This document shows positions 34,887 through 41,443 of a stretch of 64,000 nt of DNA, in pieces (the stretch's first letter is position 1; the number at the start of each line of letters is the position of its first letter). The notes beneath the pieces were generated by a model. The model was not told the origin of the DNA. It saw only the letters and a program-made list of their open reading frames with translations, and did not search any database. The DNA lies in contig CADAIT010000006.1 of the NCBI GenBank assembly GCA_902788095.1, positions 62,001-126,000 on the forward strand. The letters are read 5' to 3'. Source of the stretch: an uncultured Bacteroidia bacterium. Lineage in GTDB: Bacteria > Bacteroidota > Bacteroidia > Bacteroidales > UBA932. Position numbers and translations under genes: made by a program.

Positions 34887-35331
34887 ACTTGGCCCAGTTG
34901 GCCGGGTCAAAGCCTTCCGGCATTTTGCCGTTGGAGGCATCTACCAGGCCGTCCACCACTTTGTCCAGCGCCTCTTTCAGCTTGCCGGAAAGCATCATTT
35001 TCATCATCAGGTTCAGGTCGGCTTCCACCTTAATCCAGAAGTCGGTTTTGTACGGGTCCTCCCGGGCCGGTTCGAAGTGCAGGACGACATGAAAAGCGAA
35101 GGGCGCGTCAAAATCCACCAGTTCAATGCGGGAATACGGCACCCGTTGATGCACCTTTACGCCGATATGGAAGCCCTGTACCGTGGCGGTAAGGGTGTCA
35201 TAGTCTGCCGTGACCATGTCCTTTTTGTCTTCCGGCAGCATGCGCTGGAAGTTCTGCAGGTCCACGAAAGACATGTACATTTCGTGCGGTTGGCGCGAAA
35301 CGATTCCGTGTTTGCTTTCGATTTCAGTCAT
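34885..35331 (-). CDS. SRPBCC/START-like fold protein
   Basis: The 148-residue protein starts MTEIESKHGIVSRQPHEMYM; earlier in-frame starts lie beyond the promoter. The pattern of a short helix (FVDLQNFQRMLP), beta strands (VKVHQRVPYSRIELVDFDAP, FAFHVVLHFEP, FWIKVEADLNLMMKMMLSG) and a long C-terminal helix (LKEALDKVVDGLVDASNGKM) is that of the SRPBCC helix-grip fold, which binds lipids or other hydrophobic ligands. No catalytic residues can be assigned. It shares a back-to-back promoter region with the Nudix gene. Its stop overlaps a dispersed repeat. Confidence 0.7.
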   Translation of the reverse strand: MTEIESKHGIVSRQPHEMYMSFVDLQNFQRMLPEDKKDMVTADYDTLTATVQGFHIGVKVHQRVPYSRIELVDFDAPFAFHVVLHFEPAREDPYKTDFWIKVEADLNLMMKMMLSGKLKEALDKVVDGLVDASNGKMPEGFDPANWAK

Positions 35332-35338
35332 AAGTTCG

Positions 35339-35360
35339 TATCTTTGTAAATGCAAAGATA
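35339..35360. promoter_or_regulatory. overlapping inverted -7 boxes between SRPBCC and Nudix genes
   Basis: TATCTTTG on the plus strand (35339-35346) and TATCTTTG on the minus strand (35353-35360) form a perfect 8-bp inverted repeat with a 6-nt spacer. The plus box serves the Nudix gene (ATG at 35370) and the minus box the SRPBCC gene (ATG at 35331). The two transcripts would start inside each other's promoter, so use of one should hinder the other. Confidence 0.65.
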
Positions 35361-35369
35361 GCAAAAACC

Positions 35370-35981
35370 ATGCACAAAATCTACTTTGAGAAACGCTGCA
35401 TCATAATTTGTTCGCCCCGGGAAGAAGCCCTGGCAGACCCGAACTCCGTTGAATTCCACGTAGGGGAGAAGCTGAATATCCATGCCCTGGTCCGCATGTT
35501 CGAGGTACAGGACACCCTGTCCCGCATCTATATTCCCACCGACAATGTGGAAAATACCTATCGGCGCATCTGCACGGAATTCAAGGAGGTAAATGCGGCC
35601 GGCGGGCTGGTGAGCAACCGGCGCGGAGACTTTCTGCTTATTTCCCGAAACGGACTCTGGGACCTGCCCAAGGGGCATCAGGAGCCCGGCGAAGACATTG
35701 AGGTTTGTGCCATGAGGGAGGTCCAGGAGGAAACCGGCGTGGACCAGCTGGAACTGCGGCGGCTCATTTGCATCACGGACCATGTCTATTTCCGTCAGGG
35801 GCTTTGGCACCTCAAGCACACCTGGTGGTACGACATGCTGTACACCGACCCGACCAACCTTACTCCGCAGCGGGAGGAGGACATCGCCAAAGCCGCCTGG
35901 GTGGCCAAAAGCTCGCTTCCGCCGTTCCTGAAAAACACCTATCCTTCCATCGTGGAGGTTTTCCGCGAGGCCCGCATTTAG
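35370..35981 (+). CDS. Nudix hydrolase
   Basis: The 203-residue protein has a complete Nudix box. GHQEPGEDIEVCAMREVQEE, followed by TGV, fits Gx5Ex7REUxEExGU and binds the magnesium that cleaves nucleoside diphosphate-X compounds. The N-terminal ~85 residues (KIYFEKRCIIICSPREEA to STNVEN-like strands) form an extra domain seen in Bacteroidota Nudix proteins. Possible substrates include ADP-ribose, NADH or diadenosine polyphosphates; ADP-ribose would fit the riboside operon, but the genes are 11 kb apart and the link is speculative. Its stop overlaps the stop of the LolE gene (TTAG). Confidence 0.92.
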   Translation: MHKIYFEKRCIIICSPREEALADPNSVEFHVGEKLNIHALVRMFEVQDTLSRIYIPTDNVENTYRRICTEFKEVNAAGGLVSNRRGDFLLISRNGLWDLPKGHQEPGEDIEVCAMREVQEETGVDQLELRRLICITDHVYFRQGLWHLKHTWWYDMLYTDPTNLTPQREEDIAKAAWVAKSSLPPFLKNTYPSIVEVFREARI

Positions 35982-37156
35982 TCGGCTTTCACGCTGGCGG
36001 CCGGGTCGATGCGCGCAATCACGCGAGAAGGCAGCCAAAGCAGGGCCAGGATGCCCAGGAAAGCCAGGGCGTCGGCGCCCAGAATCCAAAGTACGTTCAC
36101 GTGGACGGGGACCCAGGAAACGAAGTAATTGGCCGGGTCCAGCGGAATCAGGTGCCACGTGCCCTGCACCCAGCAAAACAGCAGCGCCAGCACATTCCCT
36201 GCCAGCATGCCCTTCAGAACCGCTTTTGCACCGACCGTGACAAAGAGGCGGCCGATGGCGCCGTTGTCCATGCCCATCGTCTTCAGCGTGCCGATGGTGG
36301 CAATGTTCCGCAGGAGCATCACCAGCAGCCCGCTCACCATGTTGAAGCCGGCCACCAGGGTCATCAGGAGCAGGATGATGAGCACGTTGAAATCCAGCAG
36401 CCCCAGCCAGTCGAAGACCTGCGGATAACGGCCCGATGCGGTTGAAACCAGCAGGTCTTCCTCCGTCTCGTTATCCAGCAGGCGGGTGCTGATTTCCAGT
36501 CCCGTCCACTCTACCTGCGAACGGCTTTTCTCCGGCGTTACGCGCACGTCCAGGCACGAAACCTGCTCCGGAGACCAGCCGTTGAGGCGCTGCATGTCTT
36601 CCAGGGGAGCATATACAAGCAGGTTGTCGTCCAGCTCCAGCAGGTCCTGGTGTATCGCGTTGACGGCAAAGCGGCGTACGCGAACTTTTTCGCCGACAAA
36701 ATAAATGGTCATGGCGTCGCCCACGCCCAGTCCGGTGATTTCGCTGAGCCGGCGGGGGATGGACAGGGACGGACCCTTCCGCTCGACCGTATCGGCCTTC
36801 CCGGCCAGGCCGGGAATCCCGGGGACGCCTTTCACCAGCACCCCGTGCACGGTATCGCCCTGCTTCACGATGCCGGCCCGAACGACGGCGGGGACAATTT
36901 CCTGCACGCCCGGCAGGGAAAGAATAGCCTCTTCGGAGGGGATATGGCGCGGCATGGGCACGTTGTCTTCTCCGTCGGAACGCGGAGCGATGCGTATGTC
37001 GCCCGTAAGCTGGGCCACTCCCTCCCGGATGGCATGGCGGAAGCCGGAACTCACGGCTACCGCGACAATTATGACAAAGAAACTGACGGCGATTGCCACC
37101 GCCGCCACGTTTCCTTGAAAAGTCAGTTTACGCGATATGAATCGCTCCGCTACCAA
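35978..37156 (-). CDS. LolC/LolE-type ABC transporter permease
   Basis: The 392-residue permease has an N-terminal membrane helix (LTFQGNVAAVAIAVSFFVIIVAVAV), a large periplasmic domain (residues ~50-240) and three C-terminal helices (VLIILLLMTLVAGFNMVSGL, VGAKAVLKGMLAGNVLALLF, ILGADALAFLGILALLWL). This is the FtsX fold of lipoprotein-releasing permeases that extract lipoproteins from the inner membrane. The start is TTG at 37156, within TTGGTAG where TAG is the stop of the M13 gene, so translation depends on that gene. No ATPase (LolD) partner is adjacent. A MacB-like role is the alternative. Confidence 0.85.
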   Translation of the reverse strand: MVAERFISRKLTFQGNVAAVAIAVSFFVIIVAVAVSSGFRHAIREGVAQLTGDIRIAPRSDGEDNVPMPRHIPSEEAILSLPGVQEIVPAVVRAGIVKQGDTVHGVLVKGVPGIPGLAGKADTVERKGPSLSIPRRLSEITGLGVGDAMTIYFVGEKVRVRRFAVNAIHQDLLELDDNLLVYAPLEDMQRLNGWSPEQVSCLDVRVTPEKSRSQVEWTGLEISTRLLDNETEEDLLVSTASGRYPQVFDWLGLLDFNVLIILLLMTLVAGFNMVSGLLVMLLRNIATIGTLKTMGMDNGAIGRLFVTVGAKAVLKGMLAGNVLALLFCWVQGTWHLIPLDPANYFVSWVPVHVNVLWILGADALAFLGILALLWLPSRVIARIDPAASVKAD

Positions 37157-39162
37157 ATGTGTACACGTTCCTCTTCCGGACGGTACATCGGGTCTCCTTC
37201 ATGGATGTCGAAGGCGTCAAAGAAGGTCTGGAAGTTGCGGATGCTTACATTTACACGGTTTACGGCCAGGGAGTGCGGGTCCAGGTTGGTCAGACGGGCC
37301 TTTTCCTGGTCGGTGATGTTCTGGGCCCAGATGGCCGCGTAGCTCAGGTAGAAGCGCTGGGCAGGGGTGAAACCGTCGATGGGCTTGGTTTTGCCGGAAA
37401 GCTTGAGGGCGTTCTCCATGGCGGTGTAGGCGATGGACAGGCCGCCGTGGTCGCCGATGTTTTCACCCAGGGTGTAGCGGCCGTTGGCGTGTACGCCGGG
37501 CAGCACTTCCACCTCGTCGAACTGGGCGGCCAGTTTGTCGCCGAGTTTGTCGAATTTGGCCTTGTCCGCAGCCGTCCACCAGTTTACCATGTTGCCGCTG
37601 GCGTCAAACATGGAGCCCTGGTCGTCGAAGCCGTGGGACATTTCGTGGCCGATTACCACGCCGATGCCGCCATAGTTCACGGGGTCGTCGGCCTCCGGGT
37701 CGAAGAACGGTTTCTGGAGGATGGCGGCCGGGAAGCAGATTTCGTTGGTGGTGGGGTTGTAGTAGGCGTTTACCGTCTGCGGCGTCATGCCCCATTCGGT
37801 CTTGTCCGTCGGCTTGCCCAGTTTGTCCATGTTATCCTTTACATACCAGGCACTTGCATTGCGCAGGTTCTCGTAGTAGGTTTTGGAAGGGTCAATTTCC
37901 AGGGTGCTGTAGTCTTTCCATTTGTCCGGATAGCCGATTTTCACGGTGAAGGCGGCCAGCTTTTCACGGGCGCGCACCTTGGTGGTGTCGCTCATCCACT
38001 CCAGGGCGTCGATGTGCTCGCCCAGGGCGGTGCGCAGGTTCTCCACCAGCGTAACCATCTTCTGCTTGGAACTTTCCGGGAAGTAACGGCTTACGTACAT
38101 CTCACCCACGGCTTCTCCCAGCAGGCTGTTGGGAACGCTCATGGCGCGTTTCCAGCGGGGCTGCTGTTCCTTGGCGCCGCCCATCTGGTGGGAGAAGAAC
38201 TCCCACTGGGCCGTGACGAAGTCGTCGGACAGGGAACTGGCCTGGCCGCTTACGAACTGGCACAGCGTATAGGCTTTGAGCTGTTCCAGCGGCAGGTCTT
38301 TGAACAGCTTGTTCAGGCCGTCGAAGTAGCTGGGCTGCTGTACAATCACTTTTTCCTGCGGCGCTACACCGGCCGCGTCCATCGTCAGGTTGAACAGGAG
38401 ATGGGGCCAGCGGGTGCAGATTTCCTCGGTGGACATGGGGTTGTAGATGGCCTGCATGTTGCGGTTCTGCTCGCGGCTCCAGAAGATGGAAGCCATCTCG
38501 TTCTCCACGAGAAGGTCGCTCTCCGCCTGGGCCCGGGCGTCGTCCACGCCGGCAAGGGTGAGCACCTGCACCAGATAGGCCTTATAGCCGTCGTACAGGG
38601 CCTTGTTTTCCTCCTTCAGATAGTAGTCGCGGTCTCCCATGCCCAGGCCGCCCTGGCCCAGGTACAGCACCTGCATGTCGCTGTCGGCCAGGTCCGCCTC
38701 TACGCCGAAGCCCAGGAAGCCGCCGTCGCCATAGAGGTTCATTTCACCCAGCAGGGTGGCGAGTTCCTCTTTGGTCCCGACATTTTGAATCTGGGCGATA
38801 TAAGGCTGGATGGGCTTGGCTCCCAGGTTGTTGCGGGTGGTGGAATCCAGGGCCATCTTGTACAGGTCGGAAATTTTCTGGTCCACGCTGCCGGGCGTGG
38901 CTTCCATGGTGGTCATGCTCTCGAAGAGGGCGTTTAGGTTTTCCTGGGTGCGTTCCCGGATGGCATCGAAACTGCCGTAGCGGGAAAACTCAGGACGGAG
39001 CGGGTTTTTCTGCTGCCAGCCGCCGGTGGCGTACTGGTAGAAGTCCACCTTGGGACTGGCGGTGGTGTCCAGGTCGGTCAAATCCAATGCGGGTGCGCCG
39101 GTTTTGGGAGCGCAGGCTGCAAAGGCAAGCAGTGACATCATAAGAACAATTCCTTTTTTCAT
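37150..39162 (-). CDS. M13-family metalloendopeptidase (PepO/neprilysin type) lipoprotein
   Basis: About 670 residues, starting MKKGIVLMMSLLAFAACAPK (lipoprotein Cys 17). The longer upstream frame is dropped because the signal peptide begins here. The zinc site is VVIGHEMSHGFDDQG (HExxH), with the third ligand in GENIGDHGG and the NAYYNPTTNEICFPAAILQ substrate-binding motif before it. The N-terminal two-thirds is the helical cap of the family. It degrades small peptides in the periplasm or at the surface. The LolE-type gene begins inside its stop codon. Confidence 0.95.
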   Translation of the reverse strand: MKKGIVLMMSLLAFAACAPKTGAPALDLTDLDTTASPKVDFYQYATGGWQQKNPLRPEFSRYGSFDAIRERTQENLNALFESMTTMEATPGSVDQKISDLYKMALDSTTRNNLGAKPIQPYIAQIQNVGTKEELATLLGEMNLYGDGGFLGFGVEADLADSDMQVLYLGQGGLGMGDRDYYLKEENKALYDGYKAYLVQVLTLAGVDDARAQAESDLLVENEMASIFWSREQNRNMQAIYNPMSTEEICTRWPHLLFNLTMDAAGVAPQEKVIVQQPSYFDGLNKLFKDLPLEQLKAYTLCQFVSGQASSLSDDFVTAQWEFFSHQMGGAKEQQPRWKRAMSVPNSLLGEAVGEMYVSRYFPESSKQKMVTLVENLRTALGEHIDALEWMSDTTKVRAREKLAAFTVKIGYPDKWKDYSTLEIDPSKTYYENLRNASAWYVKDNMDKLGKPTDKTEWGMTPQTVNAYYNPTTNEICFPAAILQKPFFDPEADDPVNYGGIGVVIGHEMSHGFDDQGSMFDASGNMVNWWTAADKAKFDKLGDKLAAQFDEVEVLPGVHANGRYTLGENIGDHGGLSIAYTAMENALKLSGKTKPIDGFTPAQRFYLSYAAIWAQNITDQEKARLTNLDPHSLAVNRVNVSIRNFQTFFDAFDIHEGDPMYRPEEERVHIW

Positions 39163-39188
39163 ATAGCAGTGATTAATAGTTTTCACAG

Positions 39189-39220
39189 TTTGCAAAATTA
39201 CACAATTATGCGGATATTTG
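39189..39220 (+). promoter_or_regulatory. probable promoter of the membrane-protein pair
   Basis: TTTG (39189-39192), 20 nt and GATATTTG (39213-39220; one base from TAnnTTTG) lie 19 nt before the ATG at 39240. The spacing is ideal, but the -7 box is imperfect. A minus-strand TAATTTTG at 39193-39200 may serve the divergent M13 gene. Confidence 0.5.
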
Positions 39221-39239
39221 CACACCTGAAACTGATTTT

Positions 39240-39926
39240 ATGAAAACACGGAATATTCTGGTACGATATAGCATCTCCACCTTGGGCCTCATCGTCGTGG
39301 CGCTGGGGGTGGGTCTGTCCATCAAATCCAACCTCGGCATCTCGCCGCCGTCCTGTCCGCCCACCATCTTCAACCTGGCTTGGCCGTCCGTTTCCGTGGG
39401 TACGTTCACCTGGATTCTGCATTTGGTGTTCATCCTCCTGCAGTTCCTCCTGCTCCGGAAAGATTTCAAACTGAGCTACCTCATGCAGATTCCCGCCGCT
39501 TTCGTGTTCGGCTATCTGTGCGACGCCTTCATCTGGATGTTCGACGCCATCGCCTCCCCGTCTTCCGATTATGCGATGCAAATGTTTTTGTGCCTGATTT
39601 CCGTTCCCATCACGGCCGTCGGCATTAAGCTGGAGGTGCTGGGAGAGGGCTGGATTCTGGCCGGAGACATGACCACCGCTGTGCTCAGCCGGGTTACCAA
39701 AGCGCCGTTCAGCACGGTAAAAGTCCTGTTCGACATCGCCCTGGTGGTGTTTACCGCGGCTTTTTCCTGGTTTGCTTTCGGTAAACTTACCGGCAACGGA
39801 TTCACCGTGGTCATCCGCGAGGGGACGCTCATTCTGGCCTTCCTTACCGGTATCTGCATGCGGCTGACCGATCCGCTTCTGGACAGGCTCTTCGCCCCGC
39901 TGGTGAAAAAATACATTCATGCGTAG
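39240..39926 (+). CDS. YitT/YczE-family integral membrane protein
   Basis: The 228-residue protein has five or six membrane segments (SISTLGLIVVALGVGLSIKS, TFTWILHLVFILLQFLLL, LMQIPAAFVFGYLCDAFIW, FLCLISVPITAVGIKLEVLG, VLFDIALVVFTAAFSWFAFG). The KSNLGISPPSCPPTIFNL segment after helix 1 and the VLGEGWILAGDMTTAVLSRV segment are hallmark blocks of the YczE/YitT-like family. The transported compound is unknown. It overlaps the next gene by 8 nt. Confidence 0.8.
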   Translation: MKTRNILVRYSISTLGLIVVALGVGLSIKSNLGISPPSCPPTIFNLAWPSVSVGTFTWILHLVFILLQFLLLRKDFKLSYLMQIPAAFVFGYLCDAFIWMFDAIASPSSDYAMQMFLCLISVPITAVGIKLEVLGEGWILAGDMTTAVLSRVTKAPFSTVKVLFDIALVVFTAAFSWFAFGKLTGNGFTVVIREGTLILAFLTGICMRLTDPLLDRLFAPLVKKYIHA

Positions 39927-40884
39927 GCTGGTTTCCTTTCTGAAAGAGTGGATGCTTCCCTGCGCCATCGTGCTGGGAATCAGTCTGTATCTGCTGTATC
40001 ATTTCACGCCGGCCCTGCACCCGGCGGGGCCCGTGCTGCACGTGATGGCCTCCGAGGGACAGCGGCTCGTGATAGCTTTCCTGCTTTTCTTTCAATTCGT
40101 GAAAATATCGCCCCACGACCTCAGGCTCAGCCGCTGGCACCTGGGCGCCTTGGCTGTGCAGGTGCTCAGTTTCCTGGCGTTGGCCGGGCTTGTGGCCATC
40201 TCGGAAGGGGAATTGCAGATGCTGCTGGAGTGCGCCATGCTGTGCATGATTTGTCCCACCGCGTCGGCCGCCGGCGTTATTACGGACCGCCTGGGGGGCA
40301 ACCTGGCCGGCACGGTCACCTATCTGGTCCTTATCAACGTGGCCGCCACGTTCCTCATTCCGCTCGTTATTCCGCTGGTGAATCCTTCCGCCACCTTGGG
40401 ATTCTGGGTGTATGTGGGGCACATCGCCCTGAAAGTGTTTCCGGTGCTGATTCTGCCCGGCCTGCTTGCCTGGCTGGTGCGCTACACCACCCGCAACCTG
40501 CAGCGGCGGCTGATGCGCTGGGCTTCCAATTCCTTTTACATCTGGGGCATCGGCCTCACGTTGGCCATGGTGCTGTCCACACGCGCACTTTTGATGAGCC
40601 GCCTGAGCCTGTGGGCCGTGGCGGGAATCGTCCTGCTTTCCGTCCTCTGTTGTTTCCTGCAGTTTTTCGCGGGCCGGCGGATGGGGCGCGGCAAGGTGGA
40701 TAGCCTGACGGCCGGCCAGGCGCTGGGACAAAAGAATACGGGATTTCTTATATGGCTGGGATACAATTACTTAACGCCTGTAACCTCTGTGGCGGGCGGG
40801 CTCTATGCCATCTGGCAGAACCTGTTCAATTCGTGGGAATTGTATCAGAAAGCACGCGAAGACGCAGAGCAGAAGGCTGTGTGA
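39919..40884 (+). CDS. bile acid:sodium symporter-like (BASS fold) transporter
   Basis: The 321-residue protein has about nine or ten membrane helices. The characteristic segment LLECAMLCMICPTASAAGVI contains the 'CPTASAAG' crossover motif typical of BASS-fold permeases, followed by RLGGNLAGTVTYLVLINVAATFL. The C-terminal block TGFLIWLGYNYLTPVTSVAG is the second crossover region. It probably exchanges an organic anion with sodium. The substrate is not known; it is not established as a bile-acid importer. It overlaps the preceding gene by 8 nt, and its last 59 nt overlap the convergent lytic transglycosylase gene. Confidence 0.75.
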   Translation: MRRLVSFLKEWMLPCAIVLGISLYLLYHFTPALHPAGPVLHVMASEGQRLVIAFLLFFQFVKISPHDLRLSRWHLGALAVQVLSFLALAGLVAISEGELQMLLECAMLCMICPTASAAGVITDRLGGNLAGTVTYLVLINVAATFLIPLVIPLVNPSATLGFWVYVGHIALKVFPVLILPGLLAWLVRYTTRNLQRRLMRWASNSFYIWGIGLTLAMVLSTRALLMSRLSLWAVAGIVLLSVLCCFLQFFAGRRMGRGKVDSLTAGQALGQKNTGFLIWLGYNYLTPVTSVAGGLYAIWQNLFNSWELYQKAREDAEQKAV

Positions 40885-41443
40885 GCAGATAGTGGTCGTA
40901 GAGCCGTAAAATACTGTTGACATATCTTCGGGATTGGTGCCAGAGCGGCACAACCTCCTCCCATTGCCGTGGGTCCTTGCCGCTTTCGGCGGCATCGGCC
41001 ATGAGCCGGGACAGCCTCCCGTCGCCCATGTTATAGGCGGACAGGGCGAATTTGATGGTGTCCAGCCGGCTGGCCGCAGAGTACATCTGCTCCAATTTCT
41101 TCAGGTAGCGCGTCCCAATCCGTATGTTCTGCTCCGGGTCCATCAGTGTTTCCTGGCTGTATCTGGCCGATTGGACCTGCATCAGGCCCACGGCGCCCCC
41201 GGGTGAAATCACCTTGCTGTTGAAACGCGATTCCTGCCGGATGAGGGCTGCTATCAGGCGCCAGTCCCAGCCGATGCTGTCCGCATACGAACGGATGATG
41301 GAGTCGTAAGGGCTCAGGGGAGCGGAAACGGCGTGAACGGTCGCAAAGCTCTTTTCGGGTACGCCGTGCCTGTGCCCGTTGAACGGAACAAAAAGCAGTG
41401 CCGCCGCCACCGTTACGGCAAGAATCAGTTTTTCGCGTTTCAT
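40826..41443 (-). CDS. membrane-bound lytic transglycosylase (SLT domain)
   Basis: The 205-residue protein has a signal anchor (LILAVTVAAALLFVPFNG). Its SLT lysozyme-like domain carries the catalytic Glu in ALIRQESRFNSKVISPGG and the pocket AVGLMQVQSARYS, then RIGTRYLKKLEQMYS and KFALSAYNMGDGRLSRL (the AYN(A/M)G motif). It cuts peptidoglycan glycan strands. Small size and absence of accessory domains suggest the minimal type. Its start overlaps the porin gene's stop. Its C-terminal tail overlaps the BASS gene antisense, and both frames look genuine there. Confidence 0.92.
   Translation of the reverse strand: MKREKLILAVTVAAALLFVPFNGHRHGVPEKSFATVHAVSAPLSPYDSIIRSYADSIGWDWRLIAALIRQESRFNSKVISPGGAVGLMQVQSARYSQETLMDPEQNIRIGTRYLKKLEQMYSAASRLDTIKFALSAYNMGDGRLSRLMADAAESGKDPRQWEEVVPLWHQSRRYVNSILRLYDHYLLTQPSALRLRVLSDTIPTN

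Noticed and set aside
37159-38937. 592-codon open frame on the plus strand opposite the M13 peptidase
   Set aside because: It is antisense to a complete metallopeptidase with zinc motif; residue composition is typical of a shadow frame (runs of V, G, H, Q).
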